64,000 nucleotides of DNA from Chelatococcus albus (GTDB lineage Bacteria > Pseudomonadota > Alphaproteobacteria > Rhizobiales > Beijerinckiaceae), in assembly GCF_030067675.1 (NCBI RefSeq), contig NZ_JASJEV010000012.1:33345-97344 (forward strand), written 5' to 3'. The translations under genes were made by a program, and so were the position numbers. Position 1 is the first letter of the stretch, and each line of letters begins with the position of its first letter. Shown in pieces: positions 28,637 through 38,900 of the stretch. A model generated the notes under the pieces. It was not told the origin of the DNA and searched no databases. It worked only from the letters and a program-made list of their open reading frames with translations.

Positions 28637-29390
28637 TCAGCCGTTGGTCTTGAGGGAGGCGAGGAAGCGCTCGACCGTCGGCAGCATGCGCTCGACGATA
28701 CGCTTCACGCCCTCGGCGGTAGGGTGCATTCCGTCGGCGAGGTTGAGGCTGGGATCGCCCGCCACCCCGTCGAGGAAGAAGGGATAGAACACGAGGCCAT
28801 GTTTCTGCGCAATCGTCGGGAATATGGCGTCGAAGCGGGTCTGGTATTCCGTCCCGAGATTGGGGGCTGCGCGCATGCCGGCGACAAGCACGGCAATGTC
28901 GCGCTCCCTGAGCCGGGCGACGATGGCGTCGAGCGCCTCCTCGGTCCGCGCCGGGTCGACGCCGCGCAGCATGTCATTGGCCCCGAGCTCGAGGATGACC
29001 GCCCGCGTGCCCTCGGGCACGGACCAGTCGACGCGCGCGAGGCCGGCGGTGCTCGTGTCGCCCGAGACGCCGGCGTTCAAGATCTCGACCGCATGGCCCC
29101 TGTCCCTCAGTGCCCTTTCGAGCACGGCGGGGAAGGCCGCGTCCTGCGGCAGGTTGAAACCGGCCGTCAGGCTGTCGCCGAGGGCCACGATCCGTACCGG
29201 CCCGTCGGTGGCGGAGCCCGGCAGGGGCCACACCATCACGGCGAGCACGAGTGCCAGCGCGACGAGACGTGATTGGATCAGGATGGCGAGCCTCCCATAT
29301 GAGGGGGCATCGCGCCTGGCGGCCTTCTGGATAACCGGGCGCCCATGCGGCGCAGGCGCATTCTCGCGATCCTGGAGACGAGGCGGAACG

Positions 29391-29398
<8 letters not shown>
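28637..29398 (-). CDS. SGNH-hydrolase arylesterase / lysophospholipase, TesA-like
   Basis: A 253-residue reading. The mature enzyme has the SGNH blocks: LGDSLTAGF (nucleophile Ser), an NAGVSGDT oxyanion block, GANDMLRG and DGMHPTAEG. A hydrophobic export segment (LVALALVLAVMVWPLPGSA) comes after about 48 basic residues, so a periplasmic location is likely. The start is uncertain: ATG 29398 is the only usual start before the export segment, but it overlaps the divergent ABC gene by 8 bases and lacks a clear ribosome site. Divergent pairing with a YbbA/YbbP-type ABC pair mirrors the tesA-ybbA-ybbP arrangement of E. coli. Confidence 0.87.
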
Positions 29399-30116
<718 letters not shown>

Positions 30117-30126
30117 GGACGGCGCG

Positions 30127-32697
30127 ATGCACGGCGGATTCGACCGACAGCGCGCCCCCGGCACCGTCGCCCGCCTTGTGCTGCGGCTTGCCCTGCGCGA
30201 GCTGCGCGGGGGCCTGCGCGGCTTCGGTATCTTTCTCGCCTGCATCGCGCTCGGCGTCATGGCGATCGCCGGCGTCGGCTCCGTGTCGCGCAGCCTGACC
30301 GAGGGCCTGGCGCACGAAGGGCGGCGCATCCTCGGCGGAGACGTGGCGGTGAGCCTGGTGCAGCGCGAGGCGAGCGAGACGGAGCGCGCCTATCTCGCGA
30401 CGAGGGGACGGCTGTCCGCCATCGCCACGCTGCGCGCCATGGTGGTGGCGGGCGAGAAGGGCTCGGCCCTCGTCGAGCTCAAGGCCGTCGATGCGGCCTA
30501 TCCAACGGTCGGCACGCTGGAGAGCGAGCCGCAGCGTCCGCTTGCGGCCCTGCTCGGGGGCGGGGACGGGGTCTTCGGCGCTGTCGCCGACCCGGTGCTG
30601 CTTGCCCGGCTCGATCTGAAGCTCGGCGACCGGGTGAGGCTCGGCCGGGCGGAAATCGAGATCCGCGCGAGCCTGCGGAACGAGCCGGACAAGATCGCCG
30701 CCGGAGTCGGCTTCGGCCCGCGCCTGCTCGTGGCGCAGGAGGCGCTCGCAGCCTCCGGTCTCGTGCAGCCGGGCAGCCTCGTGCGTTTCACCTATCGCCT
30801 CACGCTGCCGCAGGCGGACGATGCGGCGCTCGCCCACTTCGCCGAGGAGACGAAGCGCGCCCTGCCGGACGCGGGCTGGGACATCCGCTCGCGCGTCAAC
30901 GCCGCTCCGCAGTTCGCGCGCAACATCGAGCGCTTCACCCAGTTCCTGACGCTCGTCGGGCTGACTGCCCTGATGGTGGGGGGCGTCGGCGTGGCCAATG
31001 CCGTGCGCGGCTTCGTCGAGCGCAAGCGCGATTCTATCGCGACCCTGAAGAGCCTCGGGGCGCCGGGCGGGCGCGTCGTCGCCATTTACCTCGCCCAGGT
31101 GCTTCTCATCGCCGTCGTGGGCGTCGGCATCGGCCTCGCGCTCGGGGCGGCGATGCCCTTCGTGCTGGCGGGCGCCGCCCGCTCCCTCATTCCCATCCCG
31201 CTCGATCCGGCGCTTGCGCCGGGGGAGCTTGCGGTCGCCGCGCTCTACGGCCTCCTCACCGCACTCGTCTTTGCGCTCGCGCCCCTCGGCCGGGCGCACG
31301 ACGTGCCGGTGTCGGCCCTGTTCCGCGACCAGGTGGACCCCGAGCGGCGCCTGCCGCGCCGGCGCTATCTCGCCGCGCTCGGCCTCGCGCTAGCGGTGCT
31401 CATGGCCGTGGCCGTCTTCTTCGCCTTCGATCGCCATGTCGCTGCGATCTTCATCGGTGCGGCGCTCGGGGCCTTCGTGCTGCTCAGGCTCGTCGCCGAG
31501 GGGATCATGGCGCTCGCCGCGCGCCTGCCGCGCCCGCGCCGGGCGGCGCCCCGGCTCGCACTCGCCAATATCCACCGGCCCGGGGCGCTGACCCCCTCGC
31601 TCGTGCTGTCGCTCGGCCTCGGGGTCACGCTGCTTGTCGCGCTCGCGCTCGTCGACGCCAACGTGCGCAGCCAGCTGACGCGCGCCCTGCCGGGGCAGTC
31701 GCCGAGCTTCTTCTTCCTCGATATCCAGAACGGCGAGGCCGAGCGATTCGCCGCCTTCCTGGCTGCCGAGGCGCCGGAGGCCCGGATCGAACGGGTGCCG
31801 ATGATGCGCGGCCGGATCGTGAGCCTGAAGGGCATCCGCGTCGAAGACTACAAGGCGCCCGAGCAGGTCGCCTGGGTGCTGGAGGGGGATCGCGGCATCA
31901 CCCATGCGGCGGAGGCGCCCGAGGGCTCGTCGCTCACATCCGGTGCGTGGTGGCCGAAGGACTACGAGGGGCCGCCGCTCGTCTCCTTCGACCGCGAGAT
32001 TGCGCAGAATCTCGGGCTTTCCGTGGGCGACAAGATTGTCGTCAACGTGCTCGGCCGCAACCTCGAGGCGACCGTCGCCAATCTGCGCGTCGTCGAATGG
32101 CGCAGGCTCGGCATCAATTTCGTCATGGTGTTCTCGCCCGCGACCTTCGCCGGCGCCCCGCACACGCAGCTTGCCACGCTCACCCTGCCGAACGGCGGCG
32201 CCGCGGCGCAGGAGGCGGCGATCCTGAAGGCCACCGCCCGCGCCTTCCCGACCGTGACCAGCGTGCGGGTGAAGGACGCCCTCGACGCGGTCAACGACAT
32301 CGTGGGCCAGCTTGCCGTCGCCCTGCGGGCGGCCAGTTCGATCGCGCTCGCCGCCAGCCTCCTGGTGCTCGCCGGCGCGCTCGCCGCCGGCCATCGCGCC
32401 CGCCTCTACGACGCGGTGATCCTGAAGACGCTCGGGGCCACGCGCGGCCGGCTGCTCACCGCCTACGCCCTCGAATACGGCGCCCTGGGCCTCGCCACCG
32501 CGCTCTTCGGCTTCCTCGCCGGCACGGTCGCTGCCGCCGTCATCGTAACGCGCGTCATGCGGCTCGACTTCCTCTTCGAGCCGGCCGGCGCGATACTCGC
32601 CGCCGTCCTCGCGGTGCTTGTCACGATCGCCTTGGGGCTTGTCGGTACCTGGCGTATTCTGGGGCAGAAACCCGCTTTTTACCTAAGGAACCTCTGA
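30127..32697 (+). CDS. FtsX-family ABC permease, YbbP-like
   Basis: An 856-residue permease with ten predicted membrane helices in the YbbP layout. An N-terminal helix (about 25-45) is followed by a periplasmic domain. The first FtsX core (about 275-400, with RKRDSIATLKSLGAPG), two central helices and a second periplasmic domain come next. The last FtsX core contains ARLYDAVILKTLGATRGRLLTAYALEYG. With the preceding ATPase it forms a type VII-like machine, possibly acting on envelope lipids given the neighbouring esterase; that role is inferred. It ends with the usual KPAFYLRNL. Confidence 0.92.
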   Translation: MHGGFDRQRAPGTVARLVLRLALRELRGGLRGFGIFLACIALGVMAIAGVGSVSRSLTEGLAHEGRRILGGDVAVSLVQREASETERAYLATRGRLSAIATLRAMVVAGEKGSALVELKAVDAAYPTVGTLESEPQRPLAALLGGGDGVFGAVADPVLLARLDLKLGDRVRLGRAEIEIRASLRNEPDKIAAGVGFGPRLLVAQEALAASGLVQPGSLVRFTYRLTLPQADDAALAHFAEETKRALPDAGWDIRSRVNAAPQFARNIERFTQFLTLVGLTALMVGGVGVANAVRGFVERKRDSIATLKSLGAPGGRVVAIYLAQVLLIAVVGVGIGLALGAAMPFVLAGAARSLIPIPLDPALAPGELAVAALYGLLTALVFALAPLGRAHDVPVSALFRDQVDPERRLPRRRYLAALGLALAVLMAVAVFFAFDRHVAAIFIGAALGAFVLLRLVAEGIMALAARLPRPRRAAPRLALANIHRPGALTPSLVLSLGLGVTLLVALALVDANVRSQLTRALPGQSPSFFFLDIQNGEAERFAAFLAAEAPEARIERVPMMRGRIVSLKGIRVEDYKAPEQVAWVLEGDRGITHAAEAPEGSSLTSGAWWPKDYEGPPLVSFDREIAQNLGLSVGDKIVVNVLGRNLEATVANLRVVEWRRLGINFVMVFSPATFAGAPHTQLATLTLPNGGAAAQEAAILKATARAFPTVTSVRVKDALDAVNDIVGQLAVALRAASSIALAASLLVLAGALAAGHRARLYDAVILKTLGATRGRLLTAYALEYGALGLATALFGFLAGTVAAAVIVTRVMRLDFLFEPAGAILAAVLAVLVTIALGLVGTWRILGQKPAFYLRNL

Positions 32698-32800
32698 GAT
32701 TCGGGGGGGTGAGGCAACCTTTCCAATGTTTAATGTTCGCGCAATGAACTTTGCGGCGGCGGAAGTTCTTGCCGCTCGCGTGTCGTTTGGCGCTCGCCTC

Positions 32801-32829
32801 TTGTACAGCACCGCTTGTCGGACCATATT
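32801..32829 (+). promoter_or_regulatory. Putative promoter of the BI-1 gene
   Basis: TTGTAC at 32801-32806 and CATATT at 32824-32829 are separated by exactly 17 bases, about 52 bases before the ATG of the next gene. Both match the primary sigma factor consensus well. Confidence 0.5.
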
Positions 32830-32880
32830 GTCGACCGATGCCGAGCAATCGGCACATGCTTTCAGCTTCGTGAGGAATCC

Positions 32881-33654
32881 ATGTCGGACTTGAACCGCAA
32901 CGCTTCTGTCTTCGGCAGCGGCGTCGCCCGGGCCGGGACCGCAGAGCTCGACCAGGGCCTGCGGGCCTTCATGCTCGGCGTCTACAACAACATGGTGCTC
33001 GGGCTCGCGGTCACGGGTCTCGCCGCGCTCGGCACCTACATGCTCGCCGTCGCGGGCACCAGCCCCACCGGCAAGGTGACGGCGCTGACCGCCTTCGGCC
33101 AGGCCATCTATCTCAGCCCGCTGAAGTGGGTCGTGATGCTGGCGCCGCTCGCCTTCGTCTTCCTCTTCTCCTTCAAGGCGGAGAGGATGAGCGCTTCGGG
33201 CGCGCGCGGCCTCTTCCTCGCCTTCGCGGCGGTGATGGGCCTGTCGCTGTCGACGATCTTCGTCGTTTTCACGCGCGAATCGATCCTGCAGGTGTTCTTC
33301 ATCACGGCGGCGGCCTTCGGTGCGCTCAGCCTGTGGGGCTACACCACCAGGAAGAGCCTGTCGGGCATGGGGTCGTTCCTGGTCATGGGCCTCTTCGGCC
33401 TGGTCATCGCCTCGCTCGTCAACATCTTTCTGGCGTCGAGCGCGCTCGCCTTCGCCATCTCGTGCATCGGCGTGCTCGTCTTCGCCGGCCTGACCGCGTG
33501 GGACACGCAGCGCCTGAAGGAGATGTACATCTACGGCGGCTATGACGGCGAGACGGCTGCGAAGGTGTCGGTCTATGGCGCACTGACGCTCTATCTCGAC
33601 TTCATCAACATGTTCCAGTTCCTGCTGTCGCTCTTCGGCAACCGGAACGAGTGA
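32881..33654 (+). CDS. BAX inhibitor-1 / YccA family membrane protein
   Basis: A 257-residue protein with seven predicted membrane helices and the BI-1 signature VYNNMVLGLAVTGLAALGTYM near 40-60. The late AGLTAWDTQRLKEMY stretch and the acidic residues around LYLDFINMFQFLL form the pH-sensing aspartyl region known from BsYetJ. Family members conduct calcium or interact with FtsH. The ATG at 32881 follows GAGGAATCC. It has its own likely promoter and a textbook terminator, so it is a single-gene unit. Confidence 0.93.
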   Translation: MSDLNRNASVFGSGVARAGTAELDQGLRAFMLGVYNNMVLGLAVTGLAALGTYMLAVAGTSPTGKVTALTAFGQAIYLSPLKWVVMLAPLAFVFLFSFKAERMSASGARGLFLAFAAVMGLSLSTIFVVFTRESILQVFFITAAAFGALSLWGYTTRKSLSGMGSFLVMGLFGLVIASLVNIFLASSALAFAISCIGVLVFAGLTAWDTQRLKEMYIYGGYDGETAAKVSVYGALTLYLDFINMFQFLLSLFGNRNE

Positions 33655-33688
33655 TAGGCGGCGCTCCGGCGCTCACGGAACGTCGGAC

Positions 33689-33717
33689 GGCCCCGGCTCT
33701 GCCGGGGCCTTTTCTTT
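33689..33717 (+). terminator. Intrinsic terminator of the BI-1 gene
   Basis: A perfect 9-bp stem (GGCCCCGGC / GCCGGGGCC) with a TCT loop is followed by TTTTCTTT. It lies 34 bases after the stop codon and has every intrinsic-terminator feature. Confidence 0.85.
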
Positions 33718-33769
33718 GGTGCGTCGTCGCCGGCCGCACCGCTTGCCTTCGCTGGGGGAAGACGGCTCC

Positions 33770-34320
33770 ATGCACCCTCTGACGCTCATCGTGCGGCCGT
33801 CAGCGGACGGAGACTTCCCGCCATTACCGCGATCTATGCCCATGCCGTCACGCACGGCACGGCTTCCTTCGAGCTCGAACCGCTGGACGTGGCGGAAATG
33901 GCGAGGCGCCGCGCCGCCCTTCTCGCCGCCGACTATCCCTATCTCGTGGCCGAGAGCTTCGGCAGCGTGGTCGGCTACGCCTACGCTGGACCCTATCGGC
34001 CGCGCCCAGCCTATCGGGCGACTGTCGAGGATTCGATCTATGTCGCGCCGGAGGCACAGGCCGGCGATGTCGGCCGTGCGCTGCTGACGGCGCTCGTTGG
34101 CGCCTGCGAACTGCGGGGTTTTCGCCAGATGATCGCGGTGATCGGCGACAGCGGCTCGACAGGCTCCATCCGCCTGCACGCAGCACTCGGCTTCCGGCGT
34201 GTCGGCATCCTGGAAGCCGTGGGCTGCAGGCATGGCCGCTGGCTCGACAGCGTGCTCATGCAGCGCGCTCTCGGTGCGGGCGCCACGACGGCGCCGGGTG
34301 AAGCATTGCCCGCTTCCTGA
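33770..34320 (+). pseudogene. Phosphinothricin-type GNAT acetyltransferase, frameshifted
   Basis: A GNAT N-acetyltransferase whose reading frame breaks once. From ATG 33770 the frame reads LIVRPSADGDF; the matching continuation, LPAITAIYAHAVTHGTASFE, is in another frame from about 33817. The junction GAC-TTCCCGCC becomes GDLPAIT if one C is restored near 33814. After that the domain is whole, including the acetyl-CoA loop EAQAGDVGRALLTALV and a terminal HGRWLDSVLMQRAL. Either the gene is newly inactivated or one base is missing from the assembly. A shortened product from ATG 33889 would lack the first strand and helix. Confidence 0.75.
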
Positions 34321-34326
34321 ACCGCC

Positions 34327-34350
34327 GCCCGCGCCCGGCCGGGCGCGGGC
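34327..34350. terminator. Perfect palindrome between convergent GNAT and DUF2794 genes
   Basis: A 24-bp uninterrupted palindrome with arms GCCCGCGCCCGG / CCGGGCGCGGGC lies 7 bases after the GNAT stop and 25 bases after the DUF2794 stop. It can fold on either transcript. It has no T-tract, so it is a likely but unproven bidirectional terminator. Confidence 0.45.
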
Positions 34351-34374
34351 CCTCGTTCGCCTTCGGGAGCCCCG

Positions 34375-34803
34375 TCAGGCCGAGACGAGGCGGAGCGACC
34401 GGTCCAGCACGCGCAGCACCCGGGGGAGTTCGTGGCCGCGCTTCAAGACGAGGCCGGAAGTGGCGACCACCGAATAGAGGCCCTGCCGGCGGGCGAGCTT
34501 CGGATCCTTCTCGATGCGGTAGAGCGGCATTTCCGACGTGCGGCGGAACACCGAGAAGACCGCCTTGTCCCGCAGGAAGTCGATGGCGTAGTCGCGCCAC
34601 TCCCCCTTCGCCACCATGCGCCCGTAGAGATCAAAGATTGCGCGCAGTTCACGATGGTCGAAGGATACGTGGGAAGACACCAGTTGGATCGGCGCCGATG
34701 CTCCCGCCGGCACGCCGTGCGGCTTCGCTCTCTTCAGGGGCACGACGCTGGCGCCACCCGTGCCCCGCAACCGTTGCGTCTCCGAGAGTTCGTTCTCGCT
34801 CAT
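34375..34803 (-). CDS. DUF2794 family protein
   Basis: A 142-residue alphaproteobacterial protein with a disordered head and a conserved core. The core runs VSFDHRELRAIFDLYGRMVA, then EWRDYAIDFLRDKAVFSVFRRTSEMPLYRIEKDPKL, then a short basic end. No membrane segment or catalytic motif is visible and function is unknown. The ATG at 34803 gives MSENELSETQRLR; the longer open frame upstream shows no conservation. It converges with the broken GNAT gene. Confidence 0.8.
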   Translation of the reverse strand: MSENELSETQRLRGTGGASVVPLKRAKPHGVPAGASAPIQLVSSHVSFDHRELRAIFDLYGRMVAKGEWRDYAIDFLRDKAVFSVFRRTSEMPLYRIEKDPKLARRQGLYSVVATSGLVLKRGHELPRVLRVLDRSLRLVSA

Positions 34804-35205
34804 CGCGCCTCCCGTCGTCACAGGTTCGGCGGGCGATCGGGACCGCGAACCGGCCCTTCGCTCGTCGTGTCGTTTCCTTGTCATGATGGGCTCCGGCGGA
34901 GCCGGGTGCAAGGCACAAGGACGCGGCGCGGCGGCGAGCTTGGGCGCCCGCGTACCACCCCTCACGGCTTCGTCAAGAAGACCACATTTTCGCCCCAGTG
35001 GCGTCAAGCGACGGCCCCACTGCCCGGCGATAACCTCACCGTTGCCTCGACGGCCCGGCTCCCTGGAGCCTCCGGACACGTCAGCCCCCCAGCCCCCCGG
35101 GGTTTTGGGGCAGCCGGGCCACTCGGTTCCGTGTAAGAGTACCCTGTATCTCCGGCCGGCGCTCGCGCCGGCCTTTCCTTTTGGACGGCCCTGGCGGCCA
35201 CCGGC
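34804..35205. other. Gene-free interval that may encode a small RNA
   Basis: About 400 bases lie between the DUF2794 start and the AhpD-like gene stop. No coding frame looks real on either strand. It contains C- and G-runs at 35085-35115 that can pair with each other, then a strong plus-strand intrinsic terminator at 35154-35182. No plus-strand gene precedes that terminator except the GNAT pseudogene 800 bases away, which suggests a short untranslated transcript. Known RNAs such as SRP RNA, 6S RNA or RNase P RNA were not recognised here. Confidence 0.45.
35154..35182 (+). terminator. Orphan intrinsic terminator
   Basis: A 9-bp stem GGCCGGCGC / GCGCCGGCC around TC is followed by TTTCCTTTT. 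The T-rich side is on the plus strand, so it does not serve the minus-strand gene that ends at 35206. Confidence 0.7.
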
Positions 35206-35820
35206 TCAGCGGCTCTGGGCGTGGTAGTCGCGGTTCGGGCGCATGTCGACGGCGCTCGCCAGGCGGTTCGACATGTTGAAGAAGGCCGCGACCGCCGCGA
35301 TGTCCCAGATCGCCTTGTCGTCGAAGCCCGCCGCGCGCAGGGCGGCGGGACCCGCCTCCTCCACTTCCCACGGGCATTCCGACAGCTTGACCGCGAAGTC
35401 GAGCATGGCGCGGTGGCGCGGCGACAGGTCGGCCGCGCGGTAGTTCATGACCATCAGTTCGCCGAGCAGCGGATCGCCCGAAAGCTGGCGCACCGCCGCG
35501 TCGTGCGCCGTCAGGCAGTAGTAGCAGCGGTTCACGCTCGAAACGGCGACCGCGATCATCTCGCGCTCGAGCTTCGACAGGCCGGAGGGGGCCAGCATCA
35601 GGTCGTTGTAGAGCGCAGCGAAGGCTTCGAGCTTGGCGTTGTCGTGGGCGTAGGCCGCAAGCACGTTGGGCACAAAGCCGAGCTTCTCCTCGCATTTGGC
35701 GAAACAGGCCTGCATCGCCTCTGACAGCATGTCGCGCGCAAGGCCGAGGGCGGTCACCCGCCCGTCGGTATCCTGCTGCGGCGGTTTCTCGCCGACGTCG
35801 GGTTTTGCCGGTTTCGTCAT
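35206..35820 (-). CDS. AhpD/carboxymuconolactone decarboxylase-like peroxidase-related protein
   Basis: A 204-residue protein of the peroxidase-related (uncharacterised CMD) group. The redox motif CYYCLTAH (Cys99, Cys102, His106) follows LSKLEREMIAVAVSSVNR as in AhpD relatives. The C-terminal part keeps DDKAIWDIAAVAAFFNMSNRLA. Likely role: thiol-dependent peroxide reduction or related redox chemistry in the cytoplasm. The ATG at 35820 is preferred because GAGGAGGAT lies just upstream. It is divergent from the glutamate dehydrogenase gene. Confidence 0.88.
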   Translation of the reverse strand: MTKPAKPDVGEKPPQQDTDGRVTALGLARDMLSEAMQACFAKCEEKLGFVPNVLAAYAHDNAKLEAFAALYNDLMLAPSGLSKLEREMIAVAVSSVNRCYYCLTAHDAAVRQLSGDPLLGELMVMNYRAADLSPRHRAMLDFAVKLSECPWEVEEAGPAALRAAGFDDKAIWDIAAVAAFFNMSNRLASAVDMRPNRDYHAQSR

Positions 35821-35964
35821 CCTGGGATCCTCCTCACGGCGCAAACTTCAATCGATTCGATGGTTCGGCTTCCGCAGAATGTTCCTTAACACGTGTGCTA
35901 TGTGCATGCTGCGGTGGGGGCGGATCGTGAGCCCGCCGCGGGACAACGAGCCTGGAGGAAGGCG

Positions 35965-38900
35965 ATGGCGCTGGAAGCGGCCGCGGAACGCGAGGCCCTG
36001 ATCGGCGAGGTCGAAACGGTGTTGGCAGGAGAGAGCGCGGGCGGCGCTCCTTCGGGCTTCGTGGAGGCGCTGCTCGGGCGTACGGCGCTCGAGGATCTCG
36101 CGCCCTATCCGGCCGAATCGCTCGCACGGATCGCCGATTCGGCCTTCCGGCACCTGTCCGACGTGCGTCCGGGCGGGCGCCACGACATTCGCCTCCTCGA
36201 TCACGAGATCGAGGCGGACGGCGGCAAGCGGGAGATCACGGTCGTCGAGGTCGTGAACGACAACATGCCGTTCCTCCTCGATTCAACGCTCGCCGAGATC
36301 GTCGACCAGGGCTACGAGCCGCGCCTCGTGGCGCATCCCATCCTCGCCGTCGAGCGCGATGAGGCGGGTGCCTTCAAGCGCCTCGTCGGCGAGGCGCTCG
36401 CCGGCGCCCCGCTCGGGGCCCGGCGGGAGAGCTTCATCCACGTCCATCTCGACCGCATCGACGACGAGGCGGCGCGGGCCCGCCTCGCCGAAGGCCTCGA
36501 CAAGGTCTATGTCGACGTCGAGCGTGCCGTGCGCGACTGGGCGGCCATGCGCGCGCGCCTCGCCGAGGCCGCCGAGGCCTACAAGATCAATCCGCCGCCG
36601 CTTCCCGCCGACGAGGTGACGGAAGCGGTGCGCTTCCTCGAGTGGATCGCGGCCGACAACTTCACCATCCTCGGCGCGCGCGAGTACCGCTTCGCCGGCG
36701 GCGACACCGCCGCCGATCCTGTGGAGGGCACGGGCCTCGGCATCCTGCGCGACCCTTCCGTGCGCGTGCTGCGCCGCGGCCGCGAGCTCGTGGTCATGAC
36801 GCCGGAGATCCGCGCCTTCCTCGACCGGCCGGTGGCGCTCATCATCACCAAGGCCAACGTCAAGTCGCGCGTCCACCGGCGCGCCCATCTCGACTACATC
36901 GGCGTCAAGCTCTTCTCGCCTGACGGGCGTCTCGAGGGCGAGCTGCGCGTCGTCGGCCTGTTCACGGCCAATGCCTACACGGGCTCGACCAGCACCATTC
37001 CCTACCTCCGCCACAAGGTGGCGCAGGTCGTGCGGCGGGCCGGCTTCGACCCGGCGAGCTACTCGGGGCGCGCGCTCCTGTACGTGCTCGAAGGCTATCC
37101 CCGCGACGAGCTGTTCCAGGTCGACATCGACACGCTCTACCGCTTCTCGCTCGACATCCTGCAGCTCACCGAGCGCCCGCGCGTGCGCGCCCTCGCCCGG
37201 GCCGACGAGTTCGACCGCTTCGTCTCGGTGCTCGTCTACATCCCGAAGGACCGCTACGACACCCACGTGCGCCAGCGCGTCGGCGAATTCCTGGCGCGCG
37301 CCTACCAGGGCCGTGTCTCGGCGGCCTATCCCTCCTATCCGGAAGGCACGCTCGCCCGCACCCACTTCATCATCGGCCGCGACGACGGCCGCACGCCGGT
37401 CGTCGACCAGCAGGAGCTCGAGGCCGGCATCACGGCCATCGTGCGCACGTGGAGCGATGCGCTGAAAAGTGCGCTGGAGAGCGGCGTCGGCGGCGCGCGG
37501 GCGCGCCTGCTCGCCGCCCGCTACGGCGAGGCCTTCAGCGCCGCCTATCGCGAGGCCTTTTCGGGCGAGGCCGTGATCGGCGACATCGCCATCCTCGAAA
37601 CCCTGTCGGACGAGCGTCCGCGCGCGGTCGACCTCTACCGGCGCGAGGGCGAGGCGGCGACGCGCGCGAGCCTCAAGGTCTTCGCCCGCGGCGCGCCCAT
37701 GCCGCTGTCCGAGCGCGTGCCGCTTCTGGAGCGACTGGGCTTCCGCGTCGTCAGCGAGAGAACCTACCGCGTCGTGCCTCACGGCGCGCCGGAGGAGGCA
37801 CGCGTCTGGCTGCACGACATGGCGCTGGAGCGCGCCACCGGCGGCGAGATCGACGTGGCGCGACTCGACCCGGCGATCGAAGCGGCGTTGATGGCGCTGT
37901 TCCGGGGGCTTGCCGAATCGGACGGCTTCAATGCGCTCGTGCTTGAAGCCGGCCTCGGATGGCGCGACGTCGCCATGATGCGGGCCTTTGGCCGCTACCT
38001 GCAGCAGGTGCGCGTACCCTACGCCCAGGACTATCTCGCCGCCACCCTCGCGCGCCATCCCGCGATCGCGGTGAAGATCGTGGAGCTGTTCTATGCCCGC
38101 TTCGATCCGCGTGTCGCCCAGCGCGAACGCGATGCGCGCCAGCGGGCCGTGCGCGCCGAGATCGAGGAGGCGCTCAAGGCGGTCACGAGCCTCGACGACG
38201 ACCGCATCCTGCGCCGCTTCGTCAATCTGATCGAAGCGGCAGTGCGCACCAACTTCTTCCAGGTGGGGCCGAGCGGGCTCGCGCGCGAGACCATCGCCTT
38301 CAAGTTCGACTGCGCGCGCGTGGAGGGGCTGCCGAAGCCGCGCCCCCTCTATGAAATCTTCGTCTATTCGCCCCGCGTCGAGGGTGTGCACCTGCGCTTC
38401 GGCAAGGTGGCGCGCGGCGGCCTGCGCTGGTCCGACCGGCCGCAGGACTTCCGCACCGAGGTGCTCGGCCTCGTCAAGGCGCAGCAGGTGAAGAACGCCG
38501 TCATCGTGCCCGTGGGAGCCAAGGGCGGCTTCGTGCCGAAGCACCTGCCAAGCCCGAGCGACCGGCAGGCATGGCTGGCCGAAGGCACGGAGAGCTACAA
38601 GATCTTCGTCTCGACGCTCCTCGACCTGACCGACAATCTGGAGGGCGACCGCGTCGTGCCGCCGGCGGCGACCGTGCGCCACGACGGCGACGATCCCTAC
38701 CTCGTGGTGGCGGCCGACAAGGGCACCGCGACCTTTTCCGACATCGCGAATTCCATCTCCGCCGCGCACCACCACTGGCTCGGTGACGCCTTCGCCTCCG
38801 GCGGCAGCAAGGGCTACGATCACAAGGGCATGGGTATCACCGCCCGGGGGGCCTGGGAGGCGGTGAAGCGCCATTTCCGCGAGATCGACATCGACATCCA

